A DNA stretch of 64,000 bases from NCBI RefSeq assembly GCF_029867415.1, contig NW_026705216.1, positions 124,001 through 188,000 on the forward strand, written 5' to 3'. The notes beneath the pieces are model-generated. The model ran no database searches and had not been told where the DNA came from. It saw only the letters and a program-made list of their open reading frames with translations. The stretch's first letter is position 1; each line of letters begins with the position of its first letter. Positions 1-10,142 of this stretch are shown here, piece after piece. The DNA comes from Vicia villosa (lineage: Eukaryota; Streptophyta; Magnoliopsida; Fabales; Fabaceae). Both the position numbers and the translations under genes were made by a program.

Positions 1-1292
1 ATTATCAGTGCTTCTGATTCATTCTTCTTTCTTGCTTCTGATCTCTGAAGCTTGACAGCACTCAGCTTGCTTCAGTTTCCAAGAGCTTATTCCTTTTACA
101 GAATAACGCTTCTTATGGTTTTGCTTCTAGTGTTTGCTTCTGAAGATTCACTTCACTTCTCTGTACCTGCAAAACACTCAAACCATATAGAACTTGTAGT
201 TCTTGTTAGTGAATGTGTGGGAGCCTTTACCCAGCAACTGATAGATTAATCAAATCATTTATCATTTATCTTCTCCCCCTTTTTGTCATAACATCAAAAA
301 GAATATTTTAAAAAAAAATTCAGATGCATAAAACGACAAATAGAATTACTGGAATGTAAATCAAAGAAACTTTTTCATTGATAATCAAAAGATATTACAA
401 AAGGTTCCTATGTTTAACAAGATGAAAAACATTCCTAGCAAATACAAAGTAGAATTTCCAAAGAGGAAATCACTACAAAAAATAAAAACAGAACCCTAGC
501 TAGACACGCTCTGTGTCAACCCATCAAGAATCCCGGAGGACTTCTTGTCTTCCAGACTGAAACCTCCACTGTAGGAGAGATCCCAGAACCAAGGAGGAAG
601 TGAGGGACAGTTCACAGACAGAGAGCTAATGTTGCAAACGGGGCTTTCCCTTAACATAGAAGTCAAGAATATCATTCTTAACCTCCTCCCATAACTCAAG
701 AAAGTCTTCTGTCTTTGGATGAAAGTTGATAACAACATCAAAGAAGAGTCTGACTTGAGCGGTATTAGAAGAGCCATCCCGAGATGCACAGAGATCTGTC
801 GCCTTTGAGTCATGGAGCTTCAACAGACTTAGAGTGAACGCTAGGTTTTGAGAGAAGAAATGAAAAACGAGAGAGAGAGAGAGAGAGAGAAAAAAAAAAC
901 TTTAAGAGGAAAACAGAGAGATAGGAAACCAAAAACCATTTTGAAGAGTATTTAAAAAGAAATAAAATGAAACGAATGATGACTAGCATTTAATGTTACG
1001 TGAAAAGAGGAGAGATAATAAAGACAAATGAGGTGACTAGCACAGTTACCTATGGTCGGCGTCCCTTCAACTGCACGCGCGCTTATCCATGAATAGTAAC
1101 GACAGGTTTACCATCCCGAGATAAAACGTAACAGCTGTTTTGCTTTAAAAGAGGTTCTGAATCAACTTAGACAATGAAACGTTAGTAATAACCGAATCAT
1201 AATTTCTAAAAGATTTCAATCAGAACTTCTGACTAAAAAAATGTTCCACATTCATTTCAGAAGATACTCATACATGAGAACTTCTCATCTTC
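1..1292 (-). other. SIRE-type element 3' non-coding tail with polypurine tract
   Basis: Between the pol stop and the window edge there is no long intact frame. On the minus strand 271-286 is a purine tract (AAAAAGGGGGAGAA), the likely plus-strand primer. A short frame at 823-626 (65 aa, acidic, ending in KGKPRLQH) and overlapping frames to 496 may be remnants of a downstream accessory ORF, as many SIRE-lineage elements carry one after pol; I do not recognise it. A GA microsatellite plus A-run lies at 869-899. CTTCTGA motifs recur here as in the LTR and coding region. Confidence 0.6.
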
Positions 1293-4200
1293 TCATTCTG
1301 GGCATAAATCCATACTGATGTTCTTCAGAATGAACTTAAACCTATCTTCAGCCAGGGGTTTTGTAAAGATATCAGCCCATTGATGGTCTGTATCAACAAA
1401 GTTTAAAGATATGACACCCTTCTGAACATAGTCCCTTATGAAATGATGTTTAATCTCAATATGTTTAGCTTTTGAATGAAGAATAGGATTCTTAGATAAA
1501 CATATAGCAGAAGTATTATCACAGAATATAGGAATGTTATTCTCAAATATCTGATAATCTTCTAACTGACTCTTCATCCAGAGCATCTGTGTACTACAAC
1601 CAGCAGCAGCTACATATTCTGCTTCTGTGGTTGATAGAGCAATAGTTGCTTGCTTCTTGCTGTACCAGGAGATCAAATGACTTCCAAGAAATTGGCAACT
1701 TCCTGAAGTACTTTTTCTTTCAATTCTGTCTCCAGCATAATCAGCATCGCAGAATCCTACTAAGTTGTATTCTTTAGATTTTCTGTAAACTAAGCCAACA
1801 TTAGTAGTACCTTTCAGATACCTTAGAATTCTCTTAACAGCAGTTAAATGAGATTCTCTAGGATCTGATTGGAATCTAGCACACAAACAAACACTGAACA
1901 GAATGTCAGGTCTAGAAGCAGTCAGATATAGAAGAGATCCAATCATACCTCTGTATAACTTCTGATCTACCTTCTTACTTACCTCATCCTTACCTAGGAT
2001 GCATGTTGGATGCATAGGAGTTTTGGCTTCTTTGCAGTCCAGAAGATTAAACTTCTTCAGAAGTTCCTTCACATACTTGGTTTGGTGAACATACGTTCCT
2101 TCTGATGTTTGATTTATTTGTATTCCAAGGAAATACTTGAGTTCTCCCATCATGCTCATTTCAAACTCAGCCTGCATAGACTCAGCAAACTCCTTTCCAA
2201 GTGTAGCATTAGATGTTCCAAAAATAATATCATCTACATATATTTGACAAATTAAAATATCCTTTTCAAAGGTTTTACAAAAGAGAGTAGTGTCCACTTT
2301 TCCTCTAGTGAAACCATTATCTAGAAGGAAAGAACTTAAGCGTTCATACCAAGCTCTGGGAGCTTGCTTCAATCCATATAATGATTTCTTTAGTTTAAAC
2401 ACATGATTCGGAGACATAGAGTCTTCAAAACCAGGAGGTTGATGGACATAAACTTCTTCATCTATATAACCATTTAAGAAGGCACTCTTAACATCCATTT
2501 GATAGAGAGTGATGTTATGTTGAGTGGCAAAAGAAATTAATAGACGAATAGATTCTAACCTGGCCACTGGTGCAAAGGTTTCTGTATAATCAATCCCTTC
2601 TTGCTGACTATAACCCTGAGCCACCAGTCTGGCTTTGTTTCTTACCACTTCACCTTTCTCACTGAGCTTGTTTCTGAAGACCCATTTTGTACCAATTATA
2701 TTGAATCCATCTGGTCTAGGAACAAGATCCCAAACATCATTCCTTGTAAACTGATTCAGTTCTTCTTGCATAGCAATTATCCAGTCTGGATCTTCTAGAG
2801 CATGATCAACAGAAGTTGGCTCGATCAAAGATACAAGACCTAATTGACAGTCTGCATTGTTCTTAAGGAATGCTCTTGTTCTGATTGGATCATCCTTCTT
2901 TCCAAGAATGACATCTTCTGAATGACCAGAGATAAGTCTGGATGATCTTCTGACAGATGGTTCTTCAGAAATACTTAGATCCTCCAGAGAAGCTGATACT
3001 TGATCTTCTGGTTCTTTGCTTCTGAGGAGCTCTGCTTCTGATGCGTTGCTTCTTGGCTCAACAACTTCTGATATATCAATATCACAATCTGCAAAATTAT
3101 CAAACTGCTTTGGTTTTTCAGAACCAAGCTTATCATCAAACCTGATATTGATTGATTCTTCTACAACCAATGTTTCAGTATTGTATACTCTGTAGCCTTT
3201 TGAGCGTTCAGAATATCCAAGAAGGAAACACTTTTGAGCTTTGGAATCAAACTTACCAAGATGATCTTTAGTGTTCAGAATAAAGCATACACATCCAAAA
3301 GGATGGAAATATGAAATGTTGGGCTTTCTATTCTTCCACAATTCATAAGGAGTCTTATTTAGAATAGGTCTGATAGAGATTCTATTCTGAATATAGCATG
3401 CAGTGTTTATTGCTTCTGCCCAGAAATGCTTAGCCATATTGGTTTCATTGATCATGGTTCTGGCCATTTCTTGCAGAGTCCTATTCTTTCGCTCTACAAC
3501 CCCATTTTGCTGTGGAGTTCTAGGACAAGAGAAATCATGGGCAATACCATTTTCTTTGAAGAATTCTTCAAAGGATCTGTTCTCAAATTCACCACCATGA
3601 TCACTTCTGACCTTTATGATTTTACACTCTTTTTCAGATTGAATCTGAATGCAGAAATCAAAGAACACTGAATGAGTCTCATCCTTGTGTTTTAAGAATT
3701 TTACCCAAGTCCAGCGGCTATAATCATCTACGATGACTAATCCATATTTCTTTCCTCTGACAGATGCTGTTTTGACTGGTCCAAACAGATCAATGTGCAA
3801 GAGTTCTAATGGCCTTGAGGTAGAAACAACATTCTTAGACTTGAATGCAGGTTTGGAGAACTTGCCCTTCTGACATGCTTCACAAAGAGCATCTGATTTG
3901 AATTTCAGATTAGGGAGTCCTCTGACCAGATTCAGTTTGTTAATCTGAGAAATCTTTCTCAAACTAGCATGACCTAATCTTCTGTGCCAGACCCACTGCT
4001 CTTCAGAAACAGACATAAGACAGGTCACCTTCTGACTCATAAGATCTTGCAGATCTGTCTTATAAATGTTGTTCTTCCTCTTGCCTGTAAATAGGATTGA
4101 GCCATCCTTCTGATTTACAGCCTTGCAAGACTTTTGATTAAAGATTATATCATAACCATTGTCACTCAATTGACTGATAGATAAGAGGTTATGAGTTAAT

Positions 4201-4427
4201 CCTTCTACAAGAAGTACATTAGAAATGGAAGGAGAGTTACCAGACTTTATAGTTCCAGAGCCAATTATCTTGCCCTTCTGATCTCCTCCAAACTTGACTT
4301 CTCCTCCAGACTTAAGCACCAGGTCTTGGAACATAGACCTTCTTCCTGTCATGTGTCGTGAGCATCCAGAGTCCAGGTACCATGACATGTTGTGCTTTGT
4401 CCTTCTTGCAGCCAAGGATATCTGCAA
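1293..4427 (-). CDS. pol: copia pol polyprotein (PR-INT-RT-RNaseH), SIRE type
   Basis: About 1044 aa, uninterrupted. Protease motif WYLDSGCSRHMTG near residue 19. GAG-pre-integrase with CEACQKGKFSKP about 170-195. Integrase core about 205-320 with the DD35E triad (HIDLFGP, VRSDHGGEF, VVERKNRT). Reverse transcriptase with KARLVAQGYSQQEG, MDVKSAFLNG, SLYGLKQAPRAWY and catalytic YVDD near 731. RNase H with FCDADYAG about 895 and STTEAEY about 934, ending near KHIEIKHHFI. It makes cDNA and integrates it, acting in virus-like particles. The first codon listed is TTG inside gag, so it has no own start and is probably expressed as a gag-pol fusion. Its frame is +1 relative to gag. Confidence 0.93.
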   Translation of the reverse strand: MQISLAARRTKHNMSWYLDSGCSRHMTGRRSMFQDLVLKSGGEVKFGGDQKGKIIGSGTIKSGNSPSISNVLLVEGLTHNLLSISQLSDNGYDIIFNQKSCKAVNQKDGSILFTGKRKNNIYKTDLQDLMSQKVTCLMSVSEEQWVWHRRLGHASLRKISQINKLNLVRGLPNLKFKSDALCEACQKGKFSKPAFKSKNVVSTSRPLELLHIDLFGPVKTASVRGKKYGLVIVDDYSRWTWVKFLKHKDETHSVFFDFCIQIQSEKECKIIKVRSDHGGEFENRSFEEFFKENGIAHDFSCPRTPQQNGVVERKNRTLQEMARTMINETNMAKHFWAEAINTACYIQNRISIRPILNKTPYELWKNRKPNISYFHPFGCVCFILNTKDHLGKFDSKAQKCFLLGYSERSKGYRVYNTETLVVEESINIRFDDKLGSEKPKQFDNFADCDIDISEVVEPRSNASEAELLRSKEPEDQVSASLEDLSISEEPSVRRSSRLISGHSEDVILGKKDDPIRTRAFLKNNADCQLGLVSLIEPTSVDHALEDPDWIIAMQEELNQFTRNDVWDLVPRPDGFNIIGTKWVFRNKLSEKGEVVRNKARLVAQGYSQQEGIDYTETFAPVARLESIRLLISFATQHNITLYQMDVKSAFLNGYIDEEVYVHQPPGFEDSMSPNHVFKLKKSLYGLKQAPRAWYERLSSFLLDNGFTRGKVDTTLFCKTFEKDILICQIYVDDIIFGTSNATLGKEFAESMQAEFEMSMMGELKYFLGIQINQTSEGTYVHQTKYVKELLKKFNLLDCKEAKTPMHPTCILGKDEVSKKVDQKLYRGMIGSLLYLTASRPDILFSVCLCARFQSDPRESHLTAVKRILRYLKGTTNVGLVYRKSKEYNLVGFCDADYAGDRIERKSTSGSCQFLGSHLISWYSKKQATIALSTTEAEYVAAAGCSTQMLWMKSQLEDYQIFENNIPIFCDNTSAICLSKNPILHSKAKHIEIKHHFIRDYVQKGVISLNFVDTDHQWADIFTKPLAEDRFKFILKNISMDLCPE

Positions 4428-6231
4428 TAGGAATAATCTTATCCTTAGGTACCCACATTTTCTTGGGTCCTTTCTTGTTAGATTTTCTCAAGTTCTGATT
4501 GAACTTGGGTTTAACATTATAAGCAATAGGAGGAACAGCATGATAATTTTTAATATGAGTTTCATGATATTTCCTAGGTTGTGTCACATGCTTCTTGGTG
4601 TGTGTTATGTGAAAACTTTGTGCATGTGAAGTGTGCCTAATATCATGAGAGTGGCCATACTTGAACTGATCATACAATGGCTTGTATGTAATTTTCATTT
4701 CATCAACAGGTTCAAGTTTGTATGGGGTTTCACCCTCAAAACCAATGCCAACTCTTTTGTTTCCAGATACGGCATATATCATAGAAGCTAGCTGACTTCT
4801 GCCAATACTTCTAGATAAGAACTTCCTGAAACTTAAATCATATTCTTTCAGAATATGGTTTAGACTAGGAGTGGATTTCTCTGAATCAGAAGGAGATCCA
4901 ACATTATTGGATAATTTTAAAAGTTTTTCTTTTAATTCAGAATTCTCCAACTCAAGCTTCTTTGTTTCAAATTCAAATTGCTTTTTCAGCTTTTTGTATT
5001 TGAGACTAATCTGAGACTTGAGTTCCAGAAGTTCAGTTAGACCGGAAACTAACTCATCTCTAGTAAGTTCAGAAAATACCTCTTCAGAATCTGATTCTGA
5101 TGTAGATTCTGATCCGTCATCTTCTGTCGCCATCAGCGCACAGTTAGCCTGCTCATCTTCTGAATCATCTTCTGACTCATCCCAGGTTGCCATAAGACCT
5201 TTCTTCTTATGAAACTTTTTCTTGGGACTTTCCTTCTGAAGATTTGGACATTCATTCTTGTAGTGTCCAGGCTCATTGCATTCATAGCACATGACCTTCT
5301 TCTTGTCAAATCTTCTTTCATCAGAAGATTCTCCACGTTCAAATTTCCTTGAACTTCTGAAGCCTCTGAACTTCCTTTGCTTGGTCTTCCAGAGTTGATT
5401 TAGCCTTCTGGAGATCAGGGACAGTTCATCTTCTTCTTCAGATTCTGATTCTTCAGGATCTTCTTCTCTGGCCTGAAAAGCGTTAGTGCATTTCTTGATA
5501 TTTGATTTTAATGCAATAGACTTACCTTTCTTTTGAGGCTCATTTGCGTCCAGCTCTATTTCATGACTTCTCAAGGCGCTGATAAGCTCTTCCAGAGAAA
5601 CTTCATTCAGATTCTTTGCAATCTTGAATGCAGTCACCATAGGACCCCATCTTCTGGGTAAGCTTCTGATGATCTTCTTTACGTGATCAGCCTTGGTGTA
5701 TCCCTTGTCAAGAACTCTCAATCCAGCAGTAAGAGTTTGAAATCTTGAAAACATCTTTTCAATGTCTTCATCATCCTCCATCTTGAAGGCTTCATACTTC
5801 TGGATTAAGGCTAGAGCTTTAGTCTCCTTGACTTGAGCATTTCCTTCATGAGTCATTTTCAAGGACTCATATATGTCATAGGCCGTTTCCCTGTTAGATA
5901 TCTTCTCATACTCAGCATGAGAGATAGCATTCAGCAAAACAGTTCTACATTTATGATGATTCCTGAAAAGCTTCTTTTGATCATCATTCATTTCTTGCCT
6001 TGACAGCTTCACGCCACTGGCATTTACTGGATGTTTGTAACCATCCATTAGAAGGTCCCATAGATCACCATCTAGACCCAGAAAGTAACTTTCCAGTTTA
6101 TCTTTCCAGTATTCAAAGTTTTCACCATCAAATACCGGCGGTCTAGTATAACCATTGTTACCGTTGTATTGCTCAGCAGAGCCAGATGTAGATGCAGGTG
6201 TAGATGTAGACTTTTCACTTTCATCAACCAT
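4312..6231 (-). CDS. gag: copia gag, SIRE type
   Basis: 639 aa starting at ATG 6231, about 70 nt from the PBS. N-terminal Ser/Thr-rich leader, then a DUF4219/UBN2-type capsid region about residues 30-220 (FEYWKDKLESYFLG, LMDGYKHP, VSLEELISALRSHEIELD). A single CCHC zinc knuckle CYECNEPGHYKNEC lies near residue 315. Acidic repeats follow (ESEDDSEDE, SESDSEE), then a Leu/Lys/Glu-rich coiled coil about 400-460. The last 39 codons overlap pol in another frame, so the C-terminal residues in this frame are probably out-of-frame readthrough. Function: capsid shell and RNA packaging. Confidence 0.9.
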   Translation of the reverse strand: MVDESEKSTSTPASTSGSAEQYNGNNGYTRPPVFDGENFEYWKDKLESYFLGLDGDLWDLLMDGYKHPVNASGVKLSRQEMNDDQKKLFRNHHKCRTVLLNAISHAEYEKISNRETAYDIYESLKMTHEGNAQVKETKALALIQKYEAFKMEDDEDIEKMFSRFQTLTAGLRVLDKGYTKADHVKKIIRSLPRRWGPMVTAFKIAKNLNEVSLEELISALRSHEIELDANEPQKKGKSIALKSNIKKCTNAFQAREEDPEESESEEEDELSLISRRLNQLWKTKQRKFRGFRSSRKFERGESSDERRFDKKKVMCYECNEPGHYKNECPNLQKESPKKKFHKKKGLMATWDESEDDSEDEQANCALMATEDDGSESTSESDSEEVFSELTRDELVSGLTELLELKSQISLKYKKLKKQFEFETKKLELENSELKEKLLKLSNNVGSPSDSEKSTPSLNHILKEYDLSFRKFLSRSIGRSQLASMIYAVSGNKRVGIGFEGETPYKLEPVDEMKITYKPLYDQFKYGHSHDIRHTSHAQSFHITHTKKHVTQPRKYHETHIKNYHAVPPIAYNVKPKFNQNLRKSNKKGPKKMWVPKDKIIPIADILGCKKDKAQHVMVPGLWMLTTHDRKKVYVPRPGA

Positions 6232-6299
6232 CTTTTAAATGAAGCGTTTTTCTCTTCCTGAATCTTTTCTAAACACGGTTAAGTGCTTGCACCTTAGAA

Positions 6300-6315
6300 C
6301 CAGGCTCTGATACCA
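6300..6315 (-). promoter_or_regulatory. primer binding site, tRNA-iMet
   Basis: On the minus strand this reads TGGTATCAGAGCCTGG, the standard plant copia PBS complementary to the 3' end of initiator tRNA-Met. It starts 2 nt inside the end of the 5' LTR and fixes the orientation of the element. Confidence 0.93.
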
Positions 6316-6317
6316 AT

Positions 6318-7582
6318 TGAAGGATAGAAAAACACTTAGAAAGGGGGGGATTGAATAAGTGTAACTTTAAATCTTGGACGATAAAAATAAATTGCACAAT
6401 TATTTTTATCCTGGTTCGCTGTTAACGAAGCTACTCCAGTCCACCCCCGCAGAGATGATTTACCTCAACCTGAGGATTTAATCCACTAATCGCACGGATT
6501 ACAATGGTTTTCCACTTAGTCCGCAACTAAGTCTTCCAGAGTCTTCTGATCACACACTGATCACTCCAGGAACAACTGCTTAGATACCCTCTAAGAATTT
6601 TCTAGAGTCTACTGATCAACACGATCACTCTAGGCTTAGTTCACTCCTAAGACTTCCCTAGAGTATTCTGATCAACACGATCACTCTAGTTACAAACTGC
6701 TCAGCCAACTGCTAAGACTTCCTAGAGTATACTGATCACACGATCACTCTAGTTCCTTACAACTTAATGTAATCTATTCAAGAGTTTACAAATGCTTCTT
6801 AAAAGCGATAATCACAACTGTGATATTTCTCTTAATGTTTAAGCTTAATCTCACTAAAATATTACAACAGCAATGTAGTGAGCTTTGATGAAGATGAAGA
6901 TTCTGAGTTTAGATTTGAACAGCGTTTCAGCAAGTTTGATATAAGTTGTTTTGGTGCAGAATCGTTAACCTTGCTTCTCATCAGAACTTCATATTTATAG
7001 GCGTTGAGAAGATGACCGTTGAATGCATTTAATGCTTTGCGTGTTCCGTACAGCATCGCATTTAATGTTATACGCTTTTGTCAACTACCTCGAGCCTTGT
7101 TCACGCTGTGTCTACTGACGTAGCCTTTAGTAGCTTTTAACGTTCCTTTTGTCAGTCAGCGTAGTCTGCCACCTGTACTTCCTTCTGATCTGATGTTTGT
7201 GAATACGACGTTTGAATATCATCAGAGTCAAAACAGCTTGGTGCATAGCATCTTCTGATCTTCTGATCTTGAAGTGCTTCTGTTGCGTGATACCATCTTC
7301 TGATCTTCAGTGCTTCTGATCTCATGTTCTTCTGATGCTTCCATAGACCCATGTTCTGATTCTGCTTCGACCATCTTCTGATGTCTTGCCAGACCATGTT
7401 CTGATGTTGCATGCTGAACCATTTGAGATACAACTTCTGAGCGCTGAATTATGCGTACTCTTTATATATTTCCTGAAAGGGAAATTGCATTGGATTAGAG
7501 TACCATATTATCTTAAGCAAAATTCATATTATTGTTATCATCAAAACTAAGATAATTGATAAGAACAAATCTTGTTCTAACA
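6318..7582 (-). repeat. 5' LTR of SIRE-type copia element
   Basis: 1265 bp, bounded by TG...CA on either strand: it starts TGAAGGATAG on the plus strand next to the PBS and ends TTGTTCTAACA. It contains a cluster of CTTCTGAT heptamers (about 7185-7440) and a degenerate tandem block about 6540-6760 in which 'ctgatca(ca)cgatcactctag' recurs every 65-70 bp. No partner LTR is in the window, so its boundary rests on PBS adjacency and the terminal dinucleotides. Confidence 0.85.
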
Positions 7583-7584
7583 TA

Positions 7585-9780
7585 TTCGTGGCATGTTCTT
7601 CTCATGATTTACAACCTATCTCCTTGGTTGAGCATGGAGCGCTAGTATTTGATGTTAAGTATGATGATTTCTAGACCAAGACAACCTAGATATGACATAT
7701 ATGTTTATCTAAGTTCATTAATTGAAGATTTAAAACTTTTGTGGGATAAAGGTGTTGACGTTTATGATGCATATTCTGGTAAAAAAGTTTAAGATGTGTG
7801 CAATGTTATAATGCACAATCAACGACTTTCTTGCATATGGAAATTTGGCTAAACACAATGTCAAAAGACAAAAAGTGTGTCCTATATGTGAATGTGATAC
7901 CTATTTTCACCAACTTAAGTTTGAAAAAAAAACTGTTTACCTTGGGCATCAGAAATTTCTAAAACCTTAGCATCCTTATCATAGAATGCGAAATTCCTTT
8001 AACCGATAGCAGGAGTACGAGTGTGCTCCTAAACCTATAATAGGAAATGAAGTTTATCAACGACAACAAAACCTTAATATTGTCTTTGGAAAGAATAAAG
8101 GCGGTCTCGTTGAGAGAAATATTTGGAAAAATAGATCAATTTTCTTTGAGCTTCCATACTGGTCTAGTCTTGATTTAAGACATTATCTTGATGTGATACA
8201 TGTGGAGAAAAATGTGTGTGATAGTTTGATAGTAACACTTCTAAACATTCCAGGAAAGAATAAAGATAATAAGAGTTCCCGTTTAGATATGGTGATGATG
8301 GGTATTAGACAACTGTTGGCTCTAGAAGATAGAGGAAAAAGATTTTATTTGCCTTCGACATGTCACACTCTGTCTAAAAAGAAAAAGAATCTTTTTTGCG
8401 ATCGTTTGCAAGGTATCAAAGTTCCCCAAGGTTACTATTCGAACATCAAGAAACTTATATCAATGAAAGATCTCAAGTTCATTGGCTTAAAATCTCATGA
8501 TTGTCATGTCTTGATGCAACAACTTCTACTAGTGGCTATTCGTGGCATCCTTCTAAAAAATATAAGAGTAACTATATGCAAATTATGCTTATTCTTCAAT
8601 GTTATATGTAATAAAGTTCTTAATTTTAAAAAATTAGATGAATTAGAAGAAGAGGCTGCAATAATATTGGGTCAATTGGAGATGTATTTTCCTCCATCAT
8701 TTTTTGACATTATTGTTCACTTACTTGTTCATCTAGTCAGAGAAATCAGGTTTTTTGGTCCAAATTATTTAAGGTGGATGTATTCTATAGAGAGATACAT
8801 GAATATATTTAAAGGATATACAAAGAATCATCAACGGCCAGAAACTTTGATTGTTGAAAGGTGCATCACATAAGAAGCTATTGAGTTTTGTTCAAACTAT
8901 TTGTAAGAAACAGAGTCTATTGGAATTCCAAAGTCTCGTCATACTGACCGATTTGATGGTACAGATACTCAAGGTTTAACTTTTATGTCAATGAGTCAGG
9001 ATGTAGTTCATGAAGCACATTTCTATATATTGAATAATCTTAGTGTAGTTGAACCTTTCATAGAAGAACACAAAAAATTATAAATAAAAAATATCCCCAA
9101 ATGCATGACAAATAGTTGTTGACACAACATGAAAAGACATTCATAATTTCGTTTAATAAGATGGTTTTTAATGATGGTGGTGCATTTGAGACAATTAAAT
9201 GGTTGTCGTACATGCCAAAATTTACTATGATAACTTGGACAGCGTACGACATTTCTAAATATTTATTTTATACAGAAGCAAAAGATAATTGTAGTACAAT
9301 GCAAAATAGCGGGGTTATTGTTGAGGCCGAATCCATGTATTTCTCTAGTTCGGAAGATAAGAATCATATCTTGGCAACCACCGCGTTCTGTGGCGTCATT
9401 TAGGAGATTTTTTAGATAGATTATGTTATTTTCAAAGTGCCTTTATTTAAATACAAGTGGGTCCCTAATAACAATGGTGTATAAACTGATGAGTTGGGAT
9501 TCACACGGGTTGACCATGGCAAGGCAACTTATAAGACTGAACCTTTCATCATGGTTATACAAGAGAAACAAGTTTTTTATGTGAAAGACCCTACAGGCTT
9601 ATCGGGGAGATGTTCAGTTGTTCTCAAAGGAAACACATTCCTCACAGTGATGATGAAATTTTTGATACTGCTGCATTCCTTTTTACGCAACACAAGTGTC
9701 TAATTCATATGAAGAAGTTGATAGAGATGATGTACTTGCTATTGATAACGATCATCAAGAAGGAATATGGGAAAATTAAC
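7585..9780 (+). pseudogene. CACTA (En/Spm) TNP2-type transposase, decayed and 5' truncated
   Basis: Conceptual reading with several frameshifts and stops gives TNP2 (Transposase_21) blocks: PRQPRYDIYVYLSSLIEDL, LLWDKGVDVYDAYSGKK, GNLAKHNVKRQKVCPICE and VYLGHQKFLKP, then DLRHYLDVIHVEKNVCDSL in an open 226-codon stretch (8193-8873). This runs into DUF4218 (LEMYFPPSFFDIIVHLLVHL, RWMYSIERYMNIFKGY). About 9150-9700 matches DUF4216 (DELGFTRVDHGKA, KQVFYVKDPTG). The 5' part is absent because the SIRE element is inserted at 7582. This is a dead transposase, a common relic in plant genomes. CACTA terminal repeats were not found nearby. Confidence 0.85.
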
Positions 9781-10142
9781 AAGTATTTTATATTCTTGAT
9801 CATTTATAATTTATTATTTGTTATAATTTTCAATGATGTTATCTAATTTTTAACAACTATTATTATTTGAAATTATAGGTGTTTAAAGTGAAGACACCAA
9901 GATACTAGAGACTAAGACAATAAGATAGTATAATTTGGTGTAATGATGTGTACATTGTCGGTCGTTTTGTCTCAATTTTTGATTTTTTGTAATATACAAG
10001 GTTCTAATTGTCAAAAACGGTGTATTGCAGGATTCGAACTCAGGACCTTTCAATTATTTCACAATGGTTATTTCCATAAACTGCAGTTATAAGTAGTGCA
10101 CTATCTAATTTATAACAACACTCACACACCCGTTGTGGCAAC
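9781..10142. other. non-coding flank after the CACTA relic
   Basis: AT-rich DNA with no gene visible. It contains ggattcgaactc at about 10029-10040, whose reverse complement resembles a Pol III B box, but no convincing A box was found. It ends in GCAAC, the left target duplication of the solo LTR. Confidence 0.4.

Larger units (their letters stand above)
1..7582 (-). mobile_element. SIRE/Maximus-type Ty1/copia retrotransposon, 3' LTR outside window
   Basis: Seen: reading on the minus strand the order is 5' LTR (7582-6318), primer binding site, gag, pol (protease, integrase, RT, RNase H in copia order), a non-coding tail and a purine tract. Long open gag and pol frames show low decay. The element is cut by the left window edge, so the 3' LTR and left target duplication cannot be seen. 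The right flank begins TATTC (7583-7587), the expected 5-bp duplication. It lies inside a decayed CACTA transposase that resumes at about 7585. Family assignment (SIRE/Maximus) rests on long gag, CCHC knuckle, the 1.27-kb LTR and long 3' tail; exact family not determined. Confidence 0.88.

Noticed and set aside
496..823. 105-aa and 65-aa minus frames as an env gene
   Set aside because: Short, overlapping and unrecognised; noted only as possible remnants in the SIRE tail.
10020..10110. possible tRNA or SINE at the end of the CACTA relic
   Set aside because: A B-box-like ggattcgaactc (reverse strand) is present, but no acceptable A box or cloverleaf was found.
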